From Paraburkholderia bryophila (GTDB taxonomy: Bacteria > Pseudomonadota > Gammaproteobacteria > Burkholderiales > Burkholderiaceae), in NCBI RefSeq assembly GCF_003269035.1, contig NZ_QLTK01000010.1, forward strand, positions 124,001 through 188,000: DNA of 64,000 bases, in the 5' to 3' direction. Position 1 is the first letter of the stretch. Each line of letters starts with the position of its first letter. A program made the translations under genes and the position numbers. The notes below the pieces were generated by a model. It ran no database searches. It saw only the letters and a list, made by a program, of their open reading frames with translations, and had not been told where the DNA came from. Positions 26,027-34,579 of the stretch are shown piece by piece.

Positions 26027-28881
26027 CCGTCCCGCGCTCCACGCTTCGCCTCCAGTTTCACCGAGGCTTTACCTTCGACGACGCCGCGAAGCACGTCGAC
26101 TATTTCGCCGCGCTCGGCATCAGCCACGTGTACGCGTCACCGATTACCACGGCCGAGCCCGGATCGATGCACGGCTACGACACCGTCGACTACACCCAGG
26201 TCAGCGCCGAATGCGGCGGCGAGGCGGGCCTGAAACGCCTCGTCGACAAGCTGCGCGCGCACGACATGGGGCTGCTCGTCGACATGGTGCCGAACCATAT
26301 GGGCGTGGGCGGCGCCAGCAACGCGTGGTGGCTCGATATCCTCGAATGGGGCCGGCACAGTGCCTACGCGCGTCATTTCGACGTCGACTGGCATTCGCCG
26401 GATCCGGCGTTGCGCGGCAAAGTGCTGGCGCCGACGCTCGGCGCGCCGTATGGCGAAGAACTCGCGGCGGGCCGCATCGCGCTGCATTTCGACGCGGCTA
26501 GCGGGCGCTTTTATATCGGCTATGGGCCGCATGTATTCCCCATATGTCCGATCGATTACGCGTCGATCCTGCAAGGCGCGGGTCGTGCCGAACTCAACGC
26601 GCTCGCCGAACGCTTCAACGGGCTGACGACGCAACCCTCGGACCATGCGCGTGCCGCCGACGGGCGCGAGACGTTGCGCGAGTTCGTCGCACAACAGGGC
26701 AGTGCCTCGGTCGATGCCGCGCTCGAAGCGTATGCACCTGGCGATCCGGTGACGCGCGACCGCCTGCATCGGCTGATCGAGCGGCAGCATTTCCGGCTCG
26801 CGTGGTGGCGCACCGCGTCCGACGAAGTCAACTGGCGGCGCTTCTTCGACATCTCCACGCTCGCCGGCGTGCGGGTGGAACGTCCCGAGGTGTTCGATGC
26901 GGTGCATGCGCTGATATTCCGTCTCTACCAGGAGGGGGTGGTCGACGGGCTGCGGATCGATCACGTCGATGGGCTCGCCGAGCCGCGCGAATACGCGCAG
27001 CGCTTGCGGCAGCGACTCACGGAATTGCGCGACACCGCGCCGTACGTGGTCGTCGAGAAAATTCTCGGCCGTGGCGAACCGCTGCGTGACGATTGGCCAG
27101 TCGATGGCACGACCGGTTACGACTTCATGAACGACGTGGGCGCGTTGCTGCACGATCCCGCCGGCGCGGAACCGCTGGCGCAGACGTGGGCCGAACTCAC
27201 GGGCCGCAGCCCGCGTTTCGCGGACGAAGCGTTGAGCGCGCGCCGCAAGATTCTCGCGGAGAATCTGTCGGCGGAGCTGGATCGGGCCGCGCGAGCGTTG
27301 CATCGCATTGCGCGAGATTCGCTGACCACGCGCGATTTCACCTTCACGTCCCTGCGCCGTGTCCTGACCGAACTGGTCGTGCATTTTCCGGTGTATCGCG
27401 TCTATCCGCAGAACGGCTTGCGCAGCGCCGCCGACAATGTCTATTTCGACCAGGCGCTCGATGGCGCGAGACAGTCGCTGTCGCGGGCCGACCTCGTCGT
27501 GCTCGAACGCGTGAATGCATGGCTCGGCGGTAGCGCGGAAGACGCGCCGAGCGGACGCCCCGGCGCGCCGCCGCAGCAAGGTCAGAACAGCGCGCCGCCC
27601 AGCCACGCCGGTTCGTCGCGGCGCACCGCGCAAACGCTGTTTTCGCAATTAACCGCGCCGGTCGCCGCGAAGGCCGTCGAAGATACGGCGTGCTATCGCT
27701 ACGGGCGGTTGTTATCGCGTAACGAAGTCGGTGCGGACCCCGGTGAATTCGCGCTGTCGGTCGAGCAGTTTCATGCCGCCAATCTGGAGCGCGCGCAGCG
27801 CTTTCCTCACGCGTTGCTCGCCACCGCCACGCACGATCACAAACGCGGCGAAGACGTGCGCGCCCGTCTCGCGGTGTTGAGCGAAATCGCGGGCGACTGG
27901 AGCGCGACATTGCGCGCGTGGTCGGCGTTGAACGCCCCGCATCGCCGTACGCTCGACGGCAAGCCGATCGGCCAGGACACGAGTGACGACTGGTCGCCGG
28001 GCCCCGCCGCCGAAGCGATGCTGTATCAAACGTTAGTGGGCTGCTGGCCGCCGGCGTTGAAACCGGACGACGCAGCGGGCGTCAAGGAACTGGCCGAACG
28101 TGTCGCGCAATGGCAGTTGAAGGCGCTGCGCGAAGCGAAGCTGCAAACCAACTGGCTCGCACCCGACGAAGCGTATGAAGCGGGCTGCCGCGATTTCCTG
28201 TTCGAGATCCTCGCGCCGCAGCAGCGCGACGGTTTCCTGAAAGAGCTATCGACGTTTGTCGCGCGAATAGGCCGCGCCGGTGCGCTCAATAGCCTGCAAC
28301 AAACCGTGTTGCGGCTGGCGTCGCCGGGGATTCCGGATCTGTACCAGGGCACTGAATTGTGGGACTTCAGTCTGGTCGATCCGGACAACCGCCGGCCGGT
28401 GGATTTCGCTCAGCGTGAGGCGTGGCTCGTGCAGACGCCGCCCTCCGATTTTCTGCCGAGCTGGCGCGACGGCCGCGTCAAGCTTGCGGTCGTGCAACGC
28501 GTGCTGGCGCTGCGCGCGCATGTGCCGGAGTTGTTGAGTCAGAGCGAGTACCTGCCGCTTACCGTGCGCGGCACGCACGCCGCGAATGTGATTGCGTTCG
28601 CGCGGCGGCATGGCAACGCGTGGGCCGTGGTGATCGCGAGCCGGTTGGCGTCTGGCTTGCTCGATAACCATCCCGACGCCAGCGATCTGCCGATGGTCGA
28701 TCCGACGACTTGGGCGGACACGGCGATTGAAATGCCGTCCGATCTGTCGGCGCGAGCGTTGTTCGACTGGCTGAGTCCCGCCGCGCCGAAGGTCGACGAG
28801 AACGGCCTGCTGTATTTGCGCGATGCGCTCAGTGCGATGCCGATCGCGGTGCTGGTGGAGGATGGCGTGCCGCGTAGTTGA
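26023..28881 (+). CDS. treY: TreY: malto-oligosyltrehalose synthase
   Basis: A 952-residue GH13_26 enzyme. It starts with STLRLQFHRGFTFDDA and SHVYASPI, typical of TreY. Catalytic motifs are Asp in GLRIDHVDGL (about 313), Glu in VVVEKILG (about 345) and Asp in TATHDHKRGEDVRARL. It isomerises the reducing-end alpha-1,4 bond of maltodextrin to alpha,alpha-1,1, the step before TreZ. A low-complexity Gly/Pro/Ser/Gln insert at about residues 504-535 interrupts the barrel and looks like a flexible loop. The ATGA overlap with malQ indicates coupled translation. It is the last gene of the operon. Confidence 0.95.
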   Translation: MTVPRSTLRLQFHRGFTFDDAAKHVDYFAALGISHVYASPITTAEPGSMHGYDTVDYTQVSAECGGEAGLKRLVDKLRAHDMGLLVDMVPNHMGVGGASNAWWLDILEWGRHSAYARHFDVDWHSPDPALRGKVLAPTLGAPYGEELAAGRIALHFDAASGRFYIGYGPHVFPICPIDYASILQGAGRAELNALAERFNGLTTQPSDHARAADGRETLREFVAQQGSASVDAALEAYAPGDPVTRDRLHRLIERQHFRLAWWRTASDEVNWRRFFDISTLAGVRVERPEVFDAVHALIFRLYQEGVVDGLRIDHVDGLAEPREYAQRLRQRLTELRDTAPYVVVEKILGRGEPLRDDWPVDGTTGYDFMNDVGALLHDPAGAEPLAQTWAELTGRSPRFADEALSARRKILAENLSAELDRAARALHRIARDSLTTRDFTFTSLRRVLTELVVHFPVYRVYPQNGLRSAADNVYFDQALDGARQSLSRADLVVLERVNAWLGGSAEDAPSGRPGAPPQQGQNSAPPSHAGSSRRTAQTLFSQLTAPVAAKAVEDTACYRYGRLLSRNEVGADPGEFALSVEQFHAANLERAQRFPHALLATATHDHKRGEDVRARLAVLSEIAGDWSATLRAWSALNAPHRRTLDGKPIGQDTSDDWSPGPAAEAMLYQTLVGCWPPALKPDDAAGVKELAERVAQWQLKALREAKLQTNWLAPDEAYEAGCRDFLFEILAPQQRDGFLKELSTFVARIGRAGALNSLQQTVLRLASPGIPDLYQGTELWDFSLVDPDNRRPVDFAQREAWLVQTPPSDFLPSWRDGRVKLAVVQRVLALRAHVPELLSQSEYLPLTVRGTHAANVIAFARRHGNAWAVVIASRLASGLLDNHPDASDLPMVDPTTWADTAIEMPSDLSARALFDWLSPAAPKVDENGLLYLRDALSAMPIAVLVEDGVPRS

Positions 28882-28905
28882 TTGTGCCGCCGCTCCTGGC
28901 AGATG

Positions 28906-28944
28906 AAAAGGCGGTTAAAGCACGCGAGCTTTAACCGCCTTTTT
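28906..28944. terminator. Strong bidirectional intrinsic terminator after treY
   Basis: AAAAGGCGGTTAAAG (28906-28920) and CTTTAACCGCCTTTT (28929-28943) pair perfectly over 15 bp with an 8-nt loop. There are five T at the 3' side on plus and four on minus. It would end the trehalose/glucan transcript and also stop minus-strand transcripts from the decayed gene beyond it. Confidence 0.9.
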
Positions 28945-29226
28945 ACTGGCTTGCCGGCGTCATGCAACGCAATGCTTTCTTAACCCGCAGCGGCTGACCC
29001 GCTAAGGTGGCCGATGGCTGCCATTCGATCATCACGGCGTCGCCGGTTGGCGCCCACTGCAAGACGTCGACTTTCAAATCCGGCAGTTGCGTCAGCACCT
29101 GGCGAAAATGCTCGACCACGCCTTCGCGATCGGGTTCTGCCATTCCGTGGCGAACCGTTGCACGGCTTTGCGCGCATTGGGAAGCTGCTCTTCAGTGTGT
29201 GAAAGGTATTACTCTGCTTGAGTCAT
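28943..29226 (-). pseudogene. Decayed SnoaL/NTF2-like gene (frameshifts)
   Basis: No single frame spans this region, but three short frames join into a plausible small SnoaL-like protein. An ATG at 29226 (AGGAG upstream) gives MTQAE then a stop. A second frame carries TEEQLPNARKAVQRFATEW. A third gives NPDREGVV-like sequence (written EPDREGVVEHFRQVL) continuing through DLKVDVLQWAPTGDAVMIEW to a stop at 28943. The pieces fit end to end if one or two bases were lost. The C-terminus ends abruptly at the terminator hairpin, so it is also truncated compared with a usual 120-140 residue protein. The family assignment rests only on the look of the WAPTGDAVMIEW strand. Confidence 0.45.
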
Positions 29227-29435
29227 TCTGGTCTGCTCCTGATTGGATTGCCTACCTACGGGTCGTGCGTCCGTCTTTCAACGCTGCAAGCAAAGTCGAA
29301 CCGACGCGCTGGCCGCTCCGGCGGGTGATAATGAAAAGGCTAGGAGCCACGCTTATCTTGCCGCGCGCATGATCTGCAGCATGGTGTGCGAGGCGGCGCA
29401 GTTCTCACAAATAAATCGCCCCAACAGGAATGCCG

Positions 29436-30923
29436 ATGACACTCGACTGGTCGACGATTCGCGATGGCAATGCCGACACGCTGCATGACACAACCGTCGA
29501 CATCACGGGTTGGATGATTCCGCTGGATCCGCAAGCCGAGTCGGTCGATTACTTTCTGCTCAGCGCCGATGAACCCTGCTGCGGAGGGTGCGTGCCGCGC
29601 AATCCGGCGGCATCGATCGAGGTCTATGCGGCGCTACCGCTCGCGCCGCAAGCCGGCGCGCTGAGGTTACGCGGCCGGCTGCTGCGTCTGGTCGACGATC
29701 CCGCGGGTTGGCGCTATCGACTGGTCGAAGCGACCGCGTTCGAACGTCCGCCGTCTTTGCCGCGCACCTTTAGCCGGCGCGCGTTTCTTTCCTCCGGCGC
29801 GGCGTTAGGACTCGCGGCGTGCGCACCCGGCCGTTTCGCGAGCTACACCGATCCCCACGCGCAAGACGATCCGGCCGCGCTGGCCGAGAGCGACAGCGCG
29901 GCTGCGTCGCAAACGGCTTCGTCGCCCGCAGTTTCATGGCAAGCGCCGTCCGGCACGCTCACCATCGACATGCACAGCCACGCCGGCCGCGTAACCGTGT
30001 CGCGCGATCCGGCGATCGGTGCGCGTCGGCCGTTTCTGCCGCTCGCCGCGCCGATGCGCAACGGTGGCATGAACGTGATCTGTCTCGCGATCGTCACAGA
30101 TACTACAGTCACGCGCGTCGCCGAGAACCGCAAGCGCTTCGAAGCGTGGCGCGATCCGCAACCGGGTGAGTTGTACGCGCTCGGTCAAGCCGAATTCCAG
30201 CGCGCGCATCAGTTGATCCAGCGTGAGCGGATGCAGGTGGTCACGAATGCGGCGTCGCTCGCGGCGCAGGGTTCACTCGGGCCGTGCGCGATCATCTCGG
30301 CCGAGGGCGGAGATTTTCTCGAAGGTCAGGTGGATCGCGTCGACGAGGCCTACGCGCAGCATCAGTTGCGGCATTTGCAGCTCACGCACTATCGCGTGAA
30401 CGAACTTGGCGATATTCAGACCGAGCCGCCGGTACATGGCGGGCTGACCGATAACGGTGCGCAAGTGGTGCGCCGTTGCAACGCGCTGGGTATCGTCGTG
30501 GATGTCGCGCACGGCACTTACGAACTGGTAAAGCGCGCTGCCAACACGTCCACCAGGCCGCTCGTGTTGTCGCATTCGGCGTTGGCCACGCACCCTTCGT
30601 CGCGCAGCCGGCTCATCACGCCGGACCATGCGCGTGTGATTGCCGGCACGGGCGGCGTGATCGGCGTATGGCCGAGTTCAGGGTCGTTCAAGGATATCCA
30701 CGCCATGGCCGAAGGCATCAAGCGCATGGCGGATGTGGTCGGCGTGGCGCATGTCGGGCTGGGAAGCGACATGCTCGGGTTCATTTCGCCGCCGGTGTTC
30801 CGCAGCTACGAACAGTTGCCCGATCTGGCAAGCGCGCTGCGCGTCGCCGGGTTCACGGATGAAGAAGTGAGCGCGATTCTGGGTGGGAATTACCGGCGGG
30901 TGTTTGAGGCTTCGGTGGGGTAA
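29436..30923 (+). CDS. M19-family dipeptidase with extra N-terminal domain and internal Tat/lipobox segment
   Basis: About 495 residues; the second ATG (MTLDWSTI) is chosen because AGGA lies at proper distance. Residues about 175-495 are a membrane/renal-type dipeptidase (peptidase M19). Visible metal ligands are DMHSHAG (a variant of the usual HxD), ISAEGGDF with the bridging Glu, VDVAHGT, VLSHSALATH and GLGSDMLGF. Residues about 1-105 form a separate domain (ITGWMIPLD, YFLLSADEPCCGGC, LRLRGRLLRL) resembling DUF3299-type modules. Between them lies RRAFLSSGAALGLAACAPG (about 119-137), a twin-arginine plus lipobox-like segment. Such a signal is normally N-terminal, so topology or true start is unclear. 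Confidence 0.8.
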   Translation: MTLDWSTIRDGNADTLHDTTVDITGWMIPLDPQAESVDYFLLSADEPCCGGCVPRNPAASIEVYAALPLAPQAGALRLRGRLLRLVDDPAGWRYRLVEATAFERPPSLPRTFSRRAFLSSGAALGLAACAPGRFASYTDPHAQDDPAALAESDSAAASQTASSPAVSWQAPSGTLTIDMHSHAGRVTVSRDPAIGARRPFLPLAAPMRNGGMNVICLAIVTDTTVTRVAENRKRFEAWRDPQPGELYALGQAEFQRAHQLIQRERMQVVTNAASLAAQGSLGPCAIISAEGGDFLEGQVDRVDEAYAQHQLRHLQLTHYRVNELGDIQTEPPVHGGLTDNGAQVVRRCNALGIVVDVAHGTYELVKRAANTSTRPLVLSHSALATHPSSRSRLITPDHARVIAGTGGVIGVWPSSGSFKDIHAMAEGIKRMADVVGVAHVGLGSDMLGFISPPVFRSYEQLPDLASALRVAGFTDEEVSAILGGNYRRVFEASVG

Positions 30924-30949
30924 TCGGCGCGCCCCAACGCCGCCGTGTA

Positions 30950-31672
30950 TTAGCGTCCTGCCGCCCACAGCAGCGAGAGCCCCGAGGACAACATCAACCC
31001 GTCGACCACCAGCTTGAAGGTGGCGGGACTCATTCGCACCACGATGCTCCGCGCCGCGAACGAGCCTGTCATCAACGCGGAGCCGGTGATCAGACCATCG
31101 ATCACCACCCGCAAAGGCAACGCGCCGAAGTGATTGAACACCGCCACTTTCGCGGCATACACGGTCAATGAGCCGGCGGCTTCCGTGGCGAGAAACGCGC
31201 CTTTGACGAGGCCGTAGGACATGAACACGGGCACGGTAATCGGCCCGGTCGACACCACGATGCCGGTGAGAAAACCCACCACGCCGCCAATCAGCGAAAG
31301 GTGCCACAGAGAGAATTTGACGGCCCGCCGCGCGAGCCAGCGGCGCGTGGGCACCATCGCGACAAAGAACAATCCCAGCGCAATTTCAACCGCGTGCGGC
31401 GGCAGCGCCAGCAGGGTCCGCACACCGAGCGCCGCGCCCGGCACGGCGGTCGCACAGTAGGCCCCGCATGCGCGCCAGTCGATCTCGCGCCACCATGCAA
31501 GGACCTTGCCGAAGTTGCCCATGATCGCGGCGATTGCCATGATCGGCACCGCCTGTTGCGGACCGTAGAGCATCACGAGCACGGGCATCAACAGCATGGA
31601 CGAACCGGTGCCGATCACGCCGCTCAGCGTGCCCGCCAGCAAGCCCACGCACAGCACCAGCAGATACCCCAT
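30950..31672 (-). CDS. TauE/SafE-family permease (putative sulfite/organic-anion exporter)
   Basis: A 240-residue integral membrane protein with about seven to eight hydrophobic segments. It has the internal repeat typical of the family: GLLAGTLSGVIGTGSS in the first half and IGGVVGFLTGIVVSTGP in the second. TauE/SafE members export sulfite, sulfoacetate or related anions, but specificity cannot be read from sequence. It converges with the dipeptidase gene (26 nt between stops) and stands alone. Confidence 0.85.
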   Translation of the reverse strand: MGYLLVLCVGLLAGTLSGVIGTGSSMLLMPVLVMLYGPQQAVPIMAIAAIMGNFGKVLAWWREIDWRACGAYCATAVPGAALGVRTLLALPPHAVEIALGLFFVAMVPTRRWLARRAVKFSLWHLSLIGGVVGFLTGIVVSTGPITVPVFMSYGLVKGAFLATEAAGSLTVYAAKVAVFNHFGALPLRVVIDGLITGSALMTGSFAARSIVVRMSPATFKLVVDGLMLSSGLSLLWAAGR

Positions 31673-31750
31673 GTCGCCCCCTCGGTGTGGACGACAATTC
31701 TACGCGAGCAGTGCGGACCTGCGCTGTGACGGATTCAGCGGAAAAGGCCT

Positions 31751-33118
31751 TCAACCGCCTTCGTCGTCGAAAGTCTTCGGATACACGCGCACGAGCACGA
31801 TACGCGGCCCTTTCATCTTCTTGACGACCACGTCGAAGCGGTCGAATTCCACCCGCTGGCCTTCGGTGGGCAGATCGTTGAGCGCCTGAATCACGAGACC
31901 GCCGACCGATTCGGCCTTGCCTTCGTCGATATCGATACCCAGGGCTCGCTCCAGCGACACCACCGGCAAGCTGCCCTTGCCCATCAAGGTGCCGTCGTCC
32001 ATGCGCGTCCAGTCGGCGTCGCCCTGACGGAATTCGTCGTGAATCTGGCCGACCAACGCGCCGAGCAGATTGTCGAGCGTCAGAAAACCGATCGGCTTCG
32101 CATTTTTATGGCCGACCAGCGCGAAATGCGGCGCACCCTTGCGGAAGCGGCGAAACAGTTCCAGCGCGGGCATGTCCGGCTTCACGTACTGCACGGGCCG
32201 CGCGTATTTCGACAGATCGTCGAGCGTGCTCCCCGCATGACGGGCCAGCAGCAGATCTTTCAGGTGGATCATGCCGGCCACGCGTTCACCGGCCGCGTCT
32301 TCGAACAGCGGGTAACGGCTGAAGCGATGCCGCGCCACCACCTGCATGTTGTCGCGCAACGGTACATCGCGCCGCAAGCCGACCATTTCATAAGCGGGGC
32401 GCATGAGGTCCGACACGGTCATGCGCGAAAAATCCAGCGAATGCGCGATCGTGTTCCATTCGTCCTGGCTGTACGCGCCGCCGTCCGCCGATCCCAACTC
32501 GCTTGCCACATTGGCACGGCGGCCGCGCAGGATCAGCTTGAGTTCGTCGGTCGAATAATGGGAGTCGTGGCCGTGGTCCGCATCCAGGCCGGCCAGCTTC
32601 AGCACCGCGTTGGCGCTCGAATTGAGCACCCAGATAAACGGATACATGGCCCAGTAGAAGCCATACAGCGGCGTGGCGGCCCACAGCGAGACTTTCTCCG
32701 CCTCGCGGATGGCCAGCGACTTCGGCGCCAGTTCGCCCACCACGATATGCAGGAACGAAATACACGAGAACGCGAAGAACAGCGAAATGCCGTGAATCAG
32801 CTTCTCCGACTCCACGCCGAGCAGGGTGAAGACCGGCGTGAGCAGTTGCGCGAACGCGGGCTCGCCGATCCAGCCAAGCCCGAGCGACGCCAGCGTAATG
32901 CCCAGCTGACAGGCGGAGAGATAAGCGTCGAGACGGCCATGCACCTTGGCTAGCAAGCGGCCGCGCATGCCGTGTTTCGCGGCGAGACTCTGCACGCGGG
33001 TAGCCCGCAGTTTGACCAGACCGAATTCAGCCGCAACAAAGAAACCGTTGAGGGCAACGAGAAACAACGCGCCAATGAGGGCGACAACCTGGATCAAAGC
33101 GAAGGGCTCCGGCAACAA
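31751..33118 (-). CDS. CorC/HlyC-type CNNM transporter family protein (DUF21-CBS-CorC)
   Basis: A 455-residue protein with the full hemolysin-C-like architecture. The N-terminal DUF21/CNNM membrane domain covers about 1-195 (LVALNGFFVAAEFGLVKLR, VVGELAPKSLAI). Two CBS domains follow (about 225-345), with MRPAYEMVGLRRDVPL marking the first, and the C-terminal transporter-associated domain is about 355-440. Relatives act in Mg2+/Co2+ homeostasis. The first codon is TTG with no Shine-Dalgarno; a TTG seven codons in (33097) has GGAG 9 nt upstream and is a good alternative start. Confidence 0.87.
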   Translation of the reverse strand: MLPEPFALIQVVALIGALFLVALNGFFVAAEFGLVKLRATRVQSLAAKHGMRGRLLAKVHGRLDAYLSACQLGITLASLGLGWIGEPAFAQLLTPVFTLLGVESEKLIHGISLFFAFSCISFLHIVVGELAPKSLAIREAEKVSLWAATPLYGFYWAMYPFIWVLNSSANAVLKLAGLDADHGHDSHYSTDELKLILRGRRANVASELGSADGGAYSQDEWNTIAHSLDFSRMTVSDLMRPAYEMVGLRRDVPLRDNMQVVARHRFSRYPLFEDAAGERVAGMIHLKDLLLARHAGSTLDDLSKYARPVQYVKPDMPALELFRRFRKGAPHFALVGHKNAKPIGFLTLDNLLGALVGQIHDEFRQGDADWTRMDDGTLMGKGSLPVVSLERALGIDIDEGKAESVGGLVIQALNDLPTEGQRVEFDRFDVVVKKMKGPRIVLVRVYPKTFDDEGG

Positions 33119-33190
33119 AAGTTGTCAGTATAGAGGGTGAAAGCTCGCTGAAAAGCTAACCGCGCGCAGTCATACGCCGACGTGGAGCGC

Positions 33191-33997
33191 TCACTTCGGC
33201 GCGGTCGCACTCAGCGGTATGCGTAGCGCAAGTCTGGCCGCTTCGCTTTCGCTAGCGTCGATCTGCTCGAAACCGCCGCCGTGCGCTTCCGCGACGCGCT
33301 TGCAGAGTGCGAACACCCACGCAATGCGCTTGGCTTCGCGCGGCTCGGCGGCCTGCTTGCGAGCGAACGCTTCGAGCAGATGCGGCAAGGCGGGATCGCT
33401 CAACGCGGCGAGGTTGCTGTCGTACGTGACGGCGGCGTGCCATGCGGTCGCGTCCGCACGCGTGGCCAGCGTGACGGTGGCGCCTTCAGCGCTGGCTTCG
33501 ACGGCGAACGTGAGCATCAGCCACAGTGCGGCGGCGAGGCGCCCGCGATCGCCGTTGAGTTGCTCGGTGCCGAGTTGCGAGTCGAGCCCGATCTCGACCT
33601 GGCGCGTGCGAGCCAGACCCGTGCGCACGTCCTCTACGGTTTGGTCGAGCAACGGATGCAGCGGGAACGACGCATAAGCGAGTGCCAGCGATTTGGTTTC
33701 GGCGCGCGTGGCATCCACGATCGTTTCGAGCAGCTTGACCTGCTGGTCCACGCCATTGCGAATGCCGGTGACGGCACGCTGCGCGTTGGGGTCGTTCGCG
33801 TCGAGCTTGCGCTCGAGCACGTAGGCCCAGCTATGGATCGCGTTCAACGGACCGCGTAAATCGTGCGACACCAGTGACAACACGTGGTCACGCATGAACA
33901 GCGCGGTTTCGGCGCACAGATGCGCCGTACGCTCGGAGACGGCGAAGCCGGAAGGCGCCGGCTGCGCGCCGGCGGTTCCGCTTGAAGAGGTTGTCAC
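33191..33997 (-). CDS. Soluble histidine-kinase-like protein with degenerate ATPase domain
   Basis: A 268-residue protein with no membrane segment or sensor domain. The HisKA region is well kept: SLVSHDLRGPLNAIHSW with phosphoacceptor H45. The following region has the length of a HATPase_c domain, ending with AEAHGGGFEQIDASESEAARLALRIPLS, but the ATP-binding boxes are missing: the N-box position reads LWLMLTFAVEA without Asn, the DxGxG position reads YDSNLAAL, and the GxGLGL position reads EAKRIAWVFAL. It probably cannot bind ATP in the usual way and may act as a phosphotransfer or phosphatase partner. The start is GTG with GAGGG upstream. No response regulator is adjacent. Confidence 0.75.
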   Translation of the reverse strand: MTTSSSGTAGAQPAPSGFAVSERTAHLCAETALFMRDHVLSLVSHDLRGPLNAIHSWAYVLERKLDANDPNAQRAVTGIRNGVDQQVKLLETIVDATRAETKSLALAYASFPLHPLLDQTVEDVRTGLARTRQVEIGLDSQLGTEQLNGDRGRLAAALWLMLTFAVEASAEGATVTLATRADATAWHAAVTYDSNLAALSDPALPHLLEAFARKQAAEPREAKRIAWVFALCKRVAEAHGGGFEQIDASESEAARLALRIPLSATAPK

Positions 33998-34185
33998 GAT
34001 CGAGCCCTCTCAGGCAGTGCATGATGATTGAAAGAAGCCCCATTATAGGCATGGCATCCGGCGCGACCAGCCTGGCCGGACGGCCAATCTGATTGCAATC
34101 CGCGTGCCACGCCGCAATCCTCGGCGATGCACCGCCAACACGCCTACAATGTCGGTTTTTACGTTTTTGAACCGAGGAGCGTTAC

Positions 34186-34527
34186 ATGTCGACTGTCACT
34201 ACCGAATCCGGCCTGAAGTACGAAGACATCGTGGAAGGCACCGGCGCCGAAGCGGTTGCCGGCAAGAGCGTCAGCGTGCACTACACCGGCTGGCTGACCG
34301 ACGGCCAGAAGTTCGACTCGAGCAAGGACCGCAACGATCCGTTCGCATTCGTGCTGGGCGGCGGCATGGTCATCAAGGGTTGGGACGAGGGTGTGCAAGG
34401 CATGAAGGTCGGCGGCACGCGCAAGCTGACGATTCCGCCGCAACTCGGCTATGGCGTGCGTGGCGCAGGCGGCGTGATTCCGCCGAATGCGACGCTCGTG
34501 TTCGAAGTCGAATTGCTCGGCGTTTGA
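34186..34527 (+). CDS. FKBP-type peptidyl-prolyl cis-trans isomerase
   Basis: A 113-residue single-domain FKBP, the usual size of the minimal cytoplasmic enzymes. Conserved segments are VSVHYTGWL, FDSSKDR, FVLGGGMVIKGWDEGVQGMKVGG, TIPPQLGYG and IPPNATLVFEVELL, including the active-site Tyr, Phe, Trp and Tyr. It catalyses prolyl isomerisation during folding. GAGGAG sits before the ATG. TACAAT at 34144-34149 is a likely -10. Divergent from the kinase-like gene. Confidence 0.95.
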   Translation: MSTVTTESGLKYEDIVEGTGAEAVAGKSVSVHYTGWLTDGQKFDSSKDRNDPFAFVLGGGMVIKGWDEGVQGMKVGGTRKLTIPPQLGYGVRGAGGVIPPNATLVFEVELLGV

Positions 34528-34579
34528 GCCGTTCGCGTTTCGGGTGACCGGCCCGTTTGCCGATGACCGCGCTTTAACG

